Source: Ceratobasidium sp. AG-K
Taxonomy: Eukaryota > Basidiomycota > Agaricomycetes > Cantharellales > Ceratobasidiaceae
Length of the DNA stretch: 64,000 bases
Direction: 5' to 3'
NCBI GenBank assembly: GCA_037039685.1
Contig: JAWNGF010000004.1
Span: forward strand, 1,178,001 to 1,242,000
The notes under the pieces were generated by a model. The model was not told the DNA's origin. It did not search any database and worked only from the letters and a program-made list of their open reading frames with translations. The translations under genes and the position numbers were made by a program. Shown one piece after another: positions 11,042 to 21,130 of this stretch; positions within the stretch are counted from its first letter, which is position 1, and every line of letters begins with the position of its first letter.

Positions 11042-11469
11042 AAGAACAATTGCCCCCACGATCTTCTAAAGACATTTATTCCTGGACACTCTTGTATGAC
11101 TGGTTACGAGTCTGATGTTTCTCTACTGTGCTGTATAGTTGTATCTTTACAGTGCTCGATGAGAATTTAATGGGCTGTATCACGCGTTATATTTGTGGGC
11201 CGACTGAACGCGGGAATGTGGCGAGACGCGTGCGCGTGATGTCACTGGAACACCCGTTCATAGATCTAGGTCTAGGCCCATAACCAACGGGGGAATAGCC
11301 GAGTCGGGAACGAAGCGCTCGATGAATCGGGAAGGAGGTAAACTGCGCATCGTGAAATCCATGCCCGGCGGTTCTGTTCTTGTCGCAAAGTGATATTGAG
11401 CGCCTTTAATATCACCCGGATCAGTGATGCGGCTATTCAACTTTTATGACTTGGTTCGGCTTGGTTGAT

Positions 11470-11740
11470 ACGCGCGCATACACCCATGATCAGCAGCAAG
11501 TCGAACGCCCAACCGACCAGGAGGTAGTTCACATCGAGGCCGGGGTCTCACTCCTCCGATATTAGGTGTACCTGATGGCCTGTAGGTTGATGATGGAAGT
11601 CCCATTTATTCTAAATGAATCCCACATCCCATATGGATCCAAGTAATCCTATTACCATATATAACATTGCGTTTACACGAGTTGTAATTACCCAGGCACG
11701 ACACTGGTTCTTCCGAACGTCACGAAATCGCCGACTCAAC
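11470..11740 (+). repeat. Flank segment, first copy of a diverged direct duplication
   Basis: Collinear short matches link this segment to 12700-12970: ATACGCGCGCATACA plus CCA, then AGGTTGAT followed by GA.GAA.TCCC, CCCACAT, and a GAG.TTGT.ATTA.CC.GG block. The offset is about 1,240 bp at each match. Confidence 0.55.
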
Positions 11741-12294
11741 TCCTGCCCTTTGTGACTGTGCCTTGCGGCGGAAGTAAATCAAGAGGGTCATGCGAGGCAC
11801 GAACCGGCCCGCGTATGGCGTCGCCGGCTAATCGAGTCCGACAGGGACGAAAATCTCGCAAACTCGTGTATCAGAAACAGTTTTATGGGTATAGTTGTAA
11901 GGTTATTATTCGGCTTGGGATGAAAGGTGGTGCGCGATCACCTTTGATACCTTGACACGACTGTTTGCTCCCGAGCATACTAGCCCTGGCCCAATATCTG
12001 AGCTATTTTCGTCAGGCTTTCTACCAACATCTGAGCTTAGTCTGTAAGTATGGTCCGACTCTCTTGGGTTGTCCCTCACGATCATGTGTGTCGCGTTTTA
12101 GAGTTTTGATTGGGAGCGTGTTATGTAACTGAAGGCGCAGATCGCCCTTGGTGGCGGTACACGTGTGTTGCGACTTTGGATACATTCACGGACACATTTC
12201 AAGTTCCTGTGCGCTCCTTTGGGCCTTTGCCGCACGTTCCTTTCGGTTCTATCCGTTCAGGTTAGTACCGCAAACGACAATTCATATCATCCCG

Positions 12295-12480
12295 TACCCT
12301 GTCTGCCGCGTCAACCTCGAGCGCGGCTGCTATCAACGCCGCCAGTATCCCTCCTATCCTCAACCAAGCCACTAGCACCTGGGCCGCCGTTGCGCTTGAC
12401 GGTGCTACGGTCGTATAGTTTGCCCTTTGAAGGAACTTTTTGTCTCGCGGCCCACTCTCTAAAATACATTCGTTTATAGT
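12295..12480 (+). pseudogene. Decayed 3' end of a CFEM gene copy
   Basis: GCACCTGGGCCGCCGT, which in CFEM copy 3 encodes the start of the hydrophobic tail (10986-11001), recurs here as TAGCACCTGGGCCGCCGTTG near 12371-12391. The following GCGCTTGACGGTGCTACGGTCGT matches the tail codons with substitutions, and TATAGTTTGCCCTTTGAAGGAAC matches CAGTATGCTCTTTAAAAGAAC. The CCGCGTCAACCTCGAGCGCGGC block before it matches the Ser/Thr/Ala stalk. No signal peptide or cysteine exons are detectable, so only a 3' remnant is left. Confidence 0.65.
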
Positions 12481-12699
12481 GAATCCTCTACCCTGTGCTG
12501 CATGGTTGCGCATATTCCCCGGAGGCGGTTAGATACCAATGCTGGTCCGTCGGGAAAAGTCAAATATCTCCAGGGAACCCATTTACCAATTATTGGCGCT
12601 CCTGAATCTCAGCGATGTCACCGAAAAGCGGATTCGATTGTTTTGATCATTGAATCACAGGTAGGGCTGGCCCCGTTCCACATTTCGAGGCCTAAGCCC

Positions 12700-12970
12700 A
12701 TTCTTGTCGGGTCTAATACGCGCGCATACATCCAGCTTGCAATATTTAATCTCTAGACTTAGGCTCCATTTGGATTGACACTGGGGTCAATTTACCCAAC
12801 GTCTAGCTGAACCCGTTGACTGTCAGGTTGATAGACGAAATCTCCCTGATCTCGGAGGTGCTCCCACATGCCCTGTTGAAGGAAGCAATCAGTTGCCGCA
12901 GAACACTTGTGTTCGCGAGCGTTGTGATTATCCGGGTCTGACTCTAATTCCACAGAACGCGGTCCTCATG
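12700..12970 (+). repeat. Flank segment, second copy of a diverged direct duplication
   Basis: Counterpart of 11470-11740, lying downstream of the CFEM remnant just as the first copy lies downstream of the intact CFEM gene. This supports a segmental duplication of a gene end plus its flank. Confidence 0.55.
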
Positions 12971-13370
12971 AGCTCCAGTGGTTGACCGCGCGCCAGTCAC
13001 GTTCGCTCATCCTTGTAGGTTAATTATAGCCCAGTTCTAGCTTATCGGTGTTTCAACAACAGCTATCAGCTTATATATATATATACGCGCTGTTCTAGTG
13101 AGAGTGGGAACACGTTCCGTTAGAACGTGATAAAGTTTGTGAGGTACGAGCTTCTGCCTATGTACGGCCACGTCGAGCGAAACCTTCAAGTATGACCGCG
13201 AATGTAATTAATCACCGGGTACAATAACTCTGGTACGGAATTAAGTAAAATCGTATAGCTCCAGCAATTACTTGATACATCAATTATATGAAGAGGTTGC
13301 GTCTATACTAAGAGATCCAAATGTCCAAACATAATCAAGTACGGAGCTTTTGCATATAAGAATATCTCGT

Positions 13371-14346
13371 TTATGCCTTTCCTGCAGCGGCTGCAAATTG
13401 CACTTGGAACAAAGCACATACAATTGAAGGCGCAGCAAAGGAGTAAGCAATCCACATCACTAAGAAAATGTGAGTCACGGGACAATATCTGGGAAGCGTT
13501 CGAACTTACAGGTAAATCCATTTTGCACACTAGCCACGAGCTGAGGAGCACTTTTGCCAATATCAATAATATCCTGGTTGAAGTCCTCAACCGCCTTTCC
13601 AACCCAAATTCGCAACACAATCAGAGTGCAGAGGCCCATTGTAAGCCCAAGAACTCCCAACCATGCCGAGAGGCGAACAGCGAGTGAGTGACTTGCAAGC
13701 TTCACAATGCCAGCAGGAGTGGTAGGAAGTCGCTCAGGAAGTGAGAATAGGAGATGCAGGATGAGGAAAAGTGTGAGGAAGATGGTTGAGACGAGCAGGA
13801 ATTGTGGGCCAGTGGTGGTCGGGTTGGTGAGGAAGCGAGGATGGTTGTCGGGTAAGACGGAGAGATCTTGAAGGTTGAAACATTTAGTCATCCAAGTCTC
13901 AGCTTCACCAGGCAAACCTACCGTAAACCGGCGTGATAGATTCACCAGTACAAAGTGTAGGCGAAGTATTGGAAACGCGTGCACAGGATCCTGGAACATG
14001 GTTAAGTGCCAATAATAAAGGAATGGAAAACTAGGGGCTCACCCAAAAGACCCATAAATACACTTGGTCCATCAACGGGGCGGGAAGCTCGTGTTGCGAG
14101 GGCACGCTCTGCAATGGCTGCTCGAGGGACGGCATGCCCGTTAAAGAGAGTACGAAGGTCCTCTTCGGTATGCGAGCGCGCATTCAAAGCTACTAATGTT
14201 ATTGCCGGCGTGATTGAGACTAGTGATACCTCGGTATGCAGCGAGGTTACGGGTGCAAAGTATGCGATGTAGAGAAGAATAATTGAGATTGTCGAGAGTA
14301 GCGGGGAGAGATGCAAGGTGATCAGCTTGGAGATTCCGGCAATCAT
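13371..14346 (-). CDS. SUR7/PalI (Rim9)-type four-helix membrane protein
   Basis: Four or more exons encode about 270 residues. The first helix follows the start (SPLLSTISIILLYIAYFAPV). An extracellular loop carries the family cysteine motif reconstructed across a ~70-nt micro-exon: GLLGSCARVSN, then LCTGESITPVYDLSVLPDN. Helices 2 and 3 are FLLVSTIFLTLFLILHLLF and AWLGVLGLTMGLCTLIVL, and a fourth helix lies in the last exon (LMWIAYSFAAPSIVCALF). The G..C(x8-12)C loop and helix spacing fit the SUR7/PalI claudin-like superfamily, which acts at eisosomes or in ambient-pH sensing (family knowledge). The first exon is 14043-14346, with the next intron donor at 14042. Which subfamily it belongs to cannot be fixed from sequence alone. 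Confidence 0.7.
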
Positions 14347-14901
14347 GATGGGTCAAAGAGTGAGCGTGTTGGAGAGGGTAGAGTTCCAAAGATCTGTCGT
14401 GTGCGGCTTGCGCGAGTAGCTGAATAAGGGTCTCGTAAATTGAATTGGTGCAAGTAGAAATAAAAACCAGCGAGCCCGAGATTGAAGTTAGAAACCGAGT
14501 AAAAAGTACGGCAATAGAAAGAAGAAAAAAAGAGGAGCGTGAGGGTCAACTGTTGAAAGCTTCTCCTCTTATACTGCTGGCTAGTGTTGGGCCAATGGTC
14601 AATCCCTTTGAACAAATGTACGTACTGAAGGTCTGGAATCGGTAACGGGGTATAGGCTTAACTGTCATGGACAATGGGTTAATCGGCTACCCCAGAGTTA
14701 CGTCTCCTGCAGATGCTAGGCGGAATTGTCGGCTTATTTTGGGGGATCGGTCGATCCACAAAGGTACTGGGAGCACCTTGTTTGGTTCCCTTTGATGTTA
14801 GTACTGCCAAGCACCGTCGTTTACCTAACCAGCAAGGTATTTCCAATCATAGGCGCCAACTTCGCCCTCGTTGTATTTCATTCTGGCTCACTCCTTTGAG
14901 A
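14347..14901. other. Divergent promoter region (SUR7-like / Pop3)
   Basis: About 550 bp between divergent starts. It is AT-rich on the left half, and I see no gene in it. Confidence 0.5.
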
Positions 14902-15800
14902 ATGTCTACTTCGACACGCCCTCAAGATGTTAGGGTTCATACACAACCCTCTAATCGCGCAAATGAAGCTCTGGCAAAGGGGAAGAGCAAGGCTGCCGAT
15001 GACCGACGTGTGGTATACAAGTCCGTCCTCGAGAATCCATACCAAATCAAGTGGCGAGTGTATAACATTGTAACCGCGGTCAATACTGTACTCAACCCTC
15101 ATAACTTAGGCCACCTACCCCTTTGAATGTTCAAAATAGTCTCTTGGCTTGCCTCGCCGAACTTCTACCCGAGGTTGCAGAATACCATATTTCTCGAGAA
15201 ACAGTTAGCCGAAAACGAAAATCTGGAGCTCGAGCAGCTCTGCATGGTGCCAAGAAGTTAGCACGGGAGCAACTTCAGGATGCGAAATCTCAAACGACGG
15301 CGTCGAAAAAGCGGCGACTTGAAGAGGATACCAGCTCTGGTTTTAAACGTGCCAAGGTTGACAGCGCTATTCCGGGTAACCAGGCTTCAAATCACTCATC
15401 GTCAGCAACACAAGAACCGCTCACTCCCATGGCTCCTGCTTTAGCTTCTGACCGTAATATTCTACCTAGCCTGGAACTTGAGCCTACGACAAAGTCTGCT
15501 AGTGTTGCTGCGCCAGATATTGTAAAACACTGTACTTTTGGTATAAACGAAGTCACGAAGCGTCTCGAGGCCCAAGCGAACTCAAAAGCTTCCAGAGATG
15601 CGACTTCATCCTTGCCCAAGCCTCGACTTAGATTTGTGATTGCGTGTCGTTCCGATGTCGACCCACCACTTATCATCGAACATTTGCCCATCTTGGTCGC
15701 AGCGTGCAACTCTTCCCTCCCTACTGGTTCTGACGAAAAAATGTTTGGGGCGAGTGGCGAGTGCAAGCGCAAGTGGGACCGGGAGCGGGAACGCTTTTAA
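14902..15800 (+). CDS. POP3: RNase P/MRP subunit Pop3-like protein (frame apparently broken at its end)
   Basis: Exon 1 (14902-15053) joins exon 2 (15110 onward) through a GC-AG intron, restoring NPYQIKWPPTPLNVQNSLLA, the Pop3-family N-terminal motif. A basic, disordered insert (KKRRLEED, FKRAKVD) follows. The second conserved block is CTFGINEVTKRLE and LRFVIACRSDVDPPLIIEHL plus PILVAACNSSLP. Pop3 is a protein subunit of nuclear RNase P and MRP (family knowledge). The expected conserved end (LPKG.E..L...) appears to shift frame at an A6 tract, 15736-15741: the annotated frame runs on to 15800 without similarity, while the next frame reads KCLGRVASASAS. This may be an indel or a sequencing error. 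The BRCT gene starts 33 bp after the stop. Confidence 0.72.
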
Positions 15801-15832
15801 GCTCGTCGGTGGGTCCTGGGGGTAGCAAACCA

Positions 15833-16723
15833 ATGGTCAAGTCTACGAGTGTTGCGACGTCAACGGCTCCTGCTCCTGCTGCCGGAAAGGGCAAAGGGAA
15901 GGGCAAGGAAGGAGATGATGATGCAGCATACGAAGAATCGAGTAAACCCAAGCCCAAGGACGACCCAAATGCACCTCTTCGATCATGTGTTATTTTTGTG
16001 GACGTCCGAACAGCGGAAGGAGAAGATGCTGGGAGCTTGTTTGTGGACATGTTGAGAGATTTGGGTGCCAAGGTACGTACTCCTGAAACATCCTCAAACC
16101 AGGTTGCTAATTTAACTGCCTGTGAAGATTGTGTCAAAGCCAACTCGGTCAACCACGCACATCGTATTCAAGTCTGGACATCAATCAACGCTGACCAAGT
16201 ACAAGCTGTACGACGACCCTGTACCTTTCCTTGTTGGAATTGGGTGGGTTGTGCAGTGCGTTGAGAAACGAGCGCGGGTGGACGAGGAGGACTTCAAGGT
16301 CAAGACGGATCAGGTGTCTGCACTTGACTTGAAAAAGGTACGTTATATGCCGATATGATATATGCAGATGAATAACGCGAGTCTCGGACAGCGACGTAAA
16401 TCCCAACTGCCACACCAGATGCAGTTCATGGCGCGGGATCCAAATCCTGGTGGCCCCAAGTTTGGTTCGCTATCGGCCGAGGCAGCCGCTGTTTCCAAGT
16501 GTATGTATATTGTCTTCAGTACCATAGGATTTGACTGACTCCGCTATTAACTTTGCTAGCCCTTGAAGCCAGTGCCGCCGAGGTAGCTCAAGACGCCGAA
16601 CTGGCTGCTGAACGAGGTAAACAGCGAATACAACAAAAGCTTTTCCCCCGAGTGTAAGTGTTCAACCCAGTGCCGAAACAGTATACTCACCCCGTTATTA
16701 GGAGAGACCGGTCCCCTACCTAG
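15833..16723 (+). CDS. BRCT-domain nuclear protein
   Basis: Five exons (15833-16072, 16128-16337, 16368-16500, 16560-16653, 16702-16723) give 232 residues, and every junction keeps phase. A Lys/Gly-rich disordered N-terminus leads into one BRCT domain at about residues 45-150: CVIFVDVRTAEGEDAGSLF, then LGAKIVSKPTRSTTHIVFK, with the family Trp in GIGWVVQCVEKR. A basic RRKS.LP motif and KLFPRVRDRSPT at the C-terminus follow. BRCT domains bind phosphopeptides in DNA-damage and replication proteins; the exact partner is unknown. The start is uncertain: the frame is open back to 15761, inside the Pop3 exon, so a Pop3-BRCT fusion transcript cannot be excluded. Confidence 0.7.
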
Positions 16724-17524
16724 AGAGGCACTATGCCCACACATGTTGAACCTATTTGTTTTGCATTCAAGCTTTGATTTTCTTTATCAATGTTTTCGCA
16801 TTTGTAGCTCTTCATTTTCATTTCATTTTGGATTATGTGGAAGTTATCTCACTTAATTATACAAGTTGTATGCATTCTCCAACCTCCCAAAGGTTATTTC
16901 AGTAGCCCGACATTGTCTTGTGCATGCATTTCAATATAGTTTGTGCCAAACATTTGAACGTCAACCGCATAAATCCTTGAGCACAAGCATATGCAACTAC
17001 GATAAATGAACGACAGACTTGAAAACAATACCCTCATATCCTGATACAAATTGGGCGCGCGGAAACAATGACGCCTTATTCATCCTCCGTCCGCGCCCAG
17101 TGTTTTATTCATCATGTACAGTACCGGCGTCACCAAAATCCTCTGACGCTAACGAGCGCCGGTTTGCTCATACGTGCTCGCTTGGGTAAAGGAGCACTCA
17201 GGAGCACCCGAGTGGCTGTGCAATTGGTGCTCCCATACCTAAGCGAGCACGCACAAGCAAATCAGCGCTCACGAGCCCAAAAGAGAACCGACGGATTTGC
17301 TTGAGGGGATTCGATTACTTCCCGAACCGAATACCCACCCTGAACCACTAGTGCGTAAGCGCCCGTAACAAACCTTCCAAAACAGGGTGGCTACGCCCAG
17401 GCCCACGTGGCTATCGATGTGGAAGCCATCAACAAGGGAAAGGGGTGGGGAGGGATGACTTGGGCATCCCCCAACCCCAACCCCCTCTACCATCTACATT
17501 GCGACCCTATCATTCACCCTTTCG
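16724..17524. other. Intergenic region with hairpin element
   Basis: About 800 bp with no gene. Its main content is the 117-bp inverted repeat at 17154-17270. The left part is AT-rich 3' flank of the BRCT gene. Confidence 0.6.
17154..17270. repeat. MITE-like imperfect inverted repeat (44-bp arms)
   Basis: The arm 17154-17197 and the reverse complement of 17227-17270 match at 36 of 44 positions. Both arms share GAGCGC, TTTGCT, CGTGCTCGCTT and GGAGCAC. The spacer is 29 bp. Most mismatches are transitions. I see no clear target-site duplication and no coding capacity. It could be a non-autonomous transposon remnant, or a hairpin in the promoter of the nucleotidyltransferase gene at 17525. Confidence 0.65.
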
Positions 17525-18461
17525 ATGTCCACCTGGTACGGAAACTCGTTCAATGCGTATAGCTCAACCGCCAGCAGTGACCATCGGCTGGGTATGCGCC
17601 GAGGAAAGCCGAGTTACTCGGATATCCTAGAGGCCACCACTGCCGCGGTTCGTGTCTTTGATGCGCGAGGAATACCTATATGCACGGTTGGTGGCTTGGC
17701 GTGTAAGCTTTTTGGAAATGCACGAATACCAAATGTACGAGTATAGTTTGGTCATCACCTCATCAGTAGCCACAAGCTCACCCGTACGGTTTCTCATTCA
17801 GGATGTCGATCTTCTTCTCCTTGACACCGTCTCATCGCAAGAAGAATTGAAACGAATTCTTGTCAGCTCCAATCCTAGTTTCTATTTAGTGCCAGCTCGA
17901 AGCCCGCTTGCCACCTATAAAGTGTTATGGTACCGAACCAATTTTGGCATTCGGGTCAAGGTCGATCTGCTTCAGCCTGGGGTCATGTCGATCCCAAACT
18001 TCCCTCCAGAGCGTATCAGGAATATAACCTACCTAACACGTCAAATCCCTGTTGCTCCGTTTGGGCTAGTCCTCCTGCTGAAGCTCCAGGCTTGGGTGCA
18101 ACATCGCGAGTCGTCGGAATACCGATATTACGAAAAGCATTACAACGACGCCCGAGACATCAACACACTATTACCCATTGCAGTTGCCCAAAACGTCGTT
18201 TTTGATTATCTCCCTGATGGGTTTCTAAGTGAAGCCCGCCAGCGAGCTCGGTCTTATTATCGGCTCCATCCGGACTCAAGATCACACTGGAAATGCTTGA
18301 AAATGTGGCACAAAGAACCCAAAGTCCCGACTCCTTCTCGAGATCGCACAGCTGTGTACCGCTCTCGACCAACAAACAACGCAGGAGACCTGGACCTTCT
18401 CGGGTCATTCAGACGCATGCGTATCGCGGACCCTTATCGGAGCCACGAAGGCGCTGAATAG
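17525..18461 (+). CDS. Nucleotidyltransferase-fold protein, AbiEii/DUF1814-like (tandem copy 1)
   Basis: Two exons (17525-17734, 17802-18461) give 289 residues. The splice falls in phase 0 right before the catalytic DVD. Motifs of the minimal nucleotidyltransferase fold are all present: VGGLACKLFG at about residue 57, DVDLLLLD at about 71, and the third Asp in VKVDLL at about 117. A helical second half has LLLKLQAWVQHR and YRYYEKHYNDARDINTLL. The G-G-x-A / D-h-D / K-h-D arrangement is shared with AbiEii-type and related NTases, which transfer nucleotides to RNA or protein targets. No substrate can be assigned in fungi. Copy 2 lies 540 bp downstream with the same intron. The spliced, fungal-style structure argues against recent bacterial transfer. 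Confidence 0.72.
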
Positions 18462-19003
18462 AAACCTCCTCCTTTTATCTGGAACATGTAAGTGATTCAT
18501 GACTTACCTGTGTTTATTGTAGAGCGTGAAACTCATGCCGCGTATGGTAGTAAACATTAGGGTTGATTTAATCTAACTCGGGATTGGACTTCGGGTGGTA
18601 TTTGGCCAGATGGCTGTAATAGTTATTGTTAATGAATTCAGCTGTCGAATGAAAAATCGTTGTAGCACTACATTACTATAATTATTTTGGGTGCTAGTCC
18701 TGAGTGGAGAATACGAGACCAAGTACACGCAATGTAGCTTATACAACACGAATCCCAATTAGTCACATCGAAGCTCTTGCGTTTCCGGCCTAGTCTTCTC
18801 AGGTACAATCAGAACGTATCACAAAGAAGGTGATTCGAACTTCCGCCCTACGACCGTGGGATCCATCGTACCTATATGTAGACGGATTTAGTCTGAGTAC
18901 TGATCACCCTGTATCTGCCCCCCCCCCCCCCCCGCAGCCGGTCAGTGGTTCCCACCTAGAGCGACGCCTCGTCTCAACAAGTAAATTCGGTGCATTATTC
19001 AGG
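18462..19003. other. Intergenic region between the NTase copies, with C16 homopolymer
   Basis: About 540 bp. A run of 16 C residues lies at 18918-18933, followed by GCAG. The copy-2 frame is open upstream to an ATG at 18830 across this run, but that segment has no counterpart in copy 1, and read length through such a run is unreliable. Confidence 0.55.
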
Positions 19004-19807
19004 ATGCCACGTCCAAACAATCCCATCGGCCTTCGTGCGCATACCTCAACCCACCGTGCTGCACTGAGCCAGTGGCCAGGTTCAAATCAGGACAAATACG
19101 AAGCTGCATCAGTTGCTTGTGAGGAGCTTAGCCATCAAGGCATTGAGTCCTGCATCTTCGGCAGCCTCGGTTGCAAGTTGTATGGAGTTGATTGCAAGCC
19201 ACATGTAGGTTAGGTTTACTCCAAGAACGCCGAGAGTACACGGCTCATGTATCAATAATAGGATGTTGACATGATAATACTAGACGATGGTGATATTGAA
19301 GAACTCAAGCGGTTGCTAGTTCGAGGCGATCCCCGTTCTCGCTTCTATCTTTTACCACCACGAGATCCCAATGCTACTTATCGGGTTCTGTGGTACGCCA
19401 CAAACCGGGGCGCGAGAGTCAAAGTTGACATTCTTCAGCCGGGTACTCTATCCATTCCCGAGTTTGATGCCGATGATATTGTGTGGATTAGACGAGGCCG
19501 TTACAGCCTACCGGTGACGCCTTTCGCCGCGCTCTTGCTACTAAAGCTACAGGGTTGGGATCATCACCGGGGATCAGGCCAAGCCCGTTACTACGAAAAA
19601 CACTATACGGACGTAGATCACATCTATGACCTTTTAGAGATTGGAGTTGATGAGAACGAGGACTTCGATGTCGGCTTTTTACCGATAGACTTTGTAAGGG
19701 AAGGTCAAGAACGTGTCTATTCGTTTGTTCAGCTGCATCCAAGCAGTGAAGACTTTTGGTCCTCACTTGGGTTTAGAGTAAGACGTCCCCAAAGGAGGAG
19801 GCGGTAG
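19004..19807 (+). CDS. Nucleotidyltransferase-fold protein, AbiEii/DUF1814-like (tandem copy 2)
   Basis: Two exons (19004-19204, 19262-19807) give 248 residues. It aligns with copy 1 throughout: FGSLGCKLYG for VGGLACKLFG, DVDMIILDDG for DVDLLLLD, RVKVDILQPG for RVKVDLLQPG, then LLLLKLQGW and RYYEKHYTDVDHIYDLL. The first glycine of the GG pair is retained and the second is Ser (GS), a substitution found in many active NTases. The intron sits at the identical position in phase 0 before DVD. It lacks the ~45-residue C-terminal extension of copy 1. The start at 19004 is chosen because it matches the copy-1 N-terminus; an in-frame ATG exists at 18830. The pair arose by tandem duplication and then diverged. 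Confidence 0.7.
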
Positions 19808-20031
19808 ATTGGGGCTAACCCATGTAATCTTACCACTATTATTGCCCTCAGTTTATCTAGGAAAGTGTCTTGATTATATGCCTTCGGACTTTTGTTCAAT
19901 CCGAGGCACCTGCATGTTAATGAAACTAAACCGATGCCAGATTGCCAATGTATGCGCTTGTGTTTGTGAGCGCTTGGTTCTCACATGATCACGTGTGATC
20001 CAGACTCGTAGCCAGTTTACAGAGCTACAAA

Positions 20032-20912
20032 ATGAGGTCGGCAATTCTCAACTCACGTTCTCTTCTATCTGGAGCCCCATATCGGAGCGGTTTGAAAACA
20101 ACAAATCCTCGCCTCATCCATACCTACCCGAGGATCACATCTTCTAGATATCTTGTCCTACATCGCCTGCAATCCGCTGGTCATCATAATTCCTTCACTG
20201 CTACGCGAAGTATTCAGAGCTCAGCTTCCCACAAACACCGAGATGCTCAGACAGTGAATCCTTCTGGGAGTGAACGCGAAGCATTTTATAGGGGTCCTCT
20301 CTCTACTACGTTTAAAAATCTGAAGCTATTTTCTCTAACCTCTCTTTCACTTGCATCCGCCCTCACACCGTTTATCTTCATCATCGATGCTCCGCTCTCC
20401 TTATCTGCTCGAATTGCGTTGGCAACTGCTGCTCTGGGAACTAGCGCATCTTCTACCGCACTCATATCGTGGTGTGGGAAGCCTTATGTCATTTCGATGA
20501 GAAGAGAGCCCGGATCGGACACTATAGAGCTTATGACCACCGACATATTTTTGCGCGAGCGATGCACGACAGTTTTAGATCCTCGGTGTCTGCAACCAAC
20601 TTCTCGCCCCTTTGCGACGTGGGAGATTCCAGAGGTATTTACGGCAGATCATGGAAGCGGTGCGCAGAGGACACCTGGTTCGGTCGAAACTATCACGGTG
20701 ACTCGCGATGCGTCGGGAAAAACCCTCGGCGAATGCACGGTGAAGTGGGGCGAAAAGGATGGTCAATTAATTGGGACCCTCCAACGGCGGGGTCAGACGA
20801 TACGGTACGTGTACTTTTGTTTTTTTAGCCTCTTCGCTTGCGCTAAATCGAGATGGTGAGGCATTTCAACGTTCACGAGGAACTTTTAAATAGTCCTCTT
20901 CGACCAAATTAG
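20032..20912 (+). CDS. TMEM70-like mitochondrial inner-membrane protein
   Basis: Two exons (20032-20804, 20861-20912) give 274 residues. The N-terminal ~65 residues are Arg/Ser-rich and lack acidic residues, fitting a mitochondrial presequence. After FYRGPLSTTFKNLKLFS come two transmembrane helices (LASALTPFIFII and ARIALATAALGTSASSTALI), then the WCGKPYV motif and a soluble C-terminus. This order matches the TMEM70/TMEM186/TMEM223 family, in which TMEM70 assists ATP synthase and complex I assembly in animals (family knowledge). The last exon encodes only HFNVHEELLNSPLRPN. Assignment to TMEM70 rather than a sister group is inferred. Confidence 0.68.
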
Positions 20913-21130
20913 TGCATCAGTGACAGATGTCTACGTTATGTTAGTTCGCGGTCTAGCCTTGGTGTTCTTACGCAGAAAATGCAAAAAGGATGATCATTTG
21001 GATAACTACCAATAACCGACCGATTCAGACTTCGGATTTCAGGATTCAGCACTACATACACAGCGACATTTCCAGCATGCCGTCGCTCGCTCATCCCCTC
21101 GCTTCAATGTATGAACAGGGGCGCGCCCAA

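Larger units (their letters stand above)
11042..13370. other. Gene-poor region with duplicated and decayed CFEM flank
   Basis: No intact gene is visible across about 2.3 kb. It contains the 3' flank of CFEM copy 3, a degenerate copy of that gene's 3' end (about 12295-12480) and a diverged second copy of the downstream flank (about 12700-12970). A TA dinucleotide run lies near 13073-13085. Confidence 0.6.

Noticed and set aside
15606..16152. Antisense frames over the Pop3 and BRCT genes
   Set aside because: No domain signal; the plus strand carries clear BRCT and Pop3 motifs with in-phase introns.
18829..18850. T-loop-like GTTCGAATC on the minus strand, possible tRNA
   Set aside because: Flanking bases do not form a T stem, and no acceptor or anticodon stem could be drawn.
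17525..19807. Recent bacterial origin of the NTase genes
   Set aside because: Both contain a shared spliceosomal intron and have codon use like their neighbours; this looks like a resident eukaryotic family.
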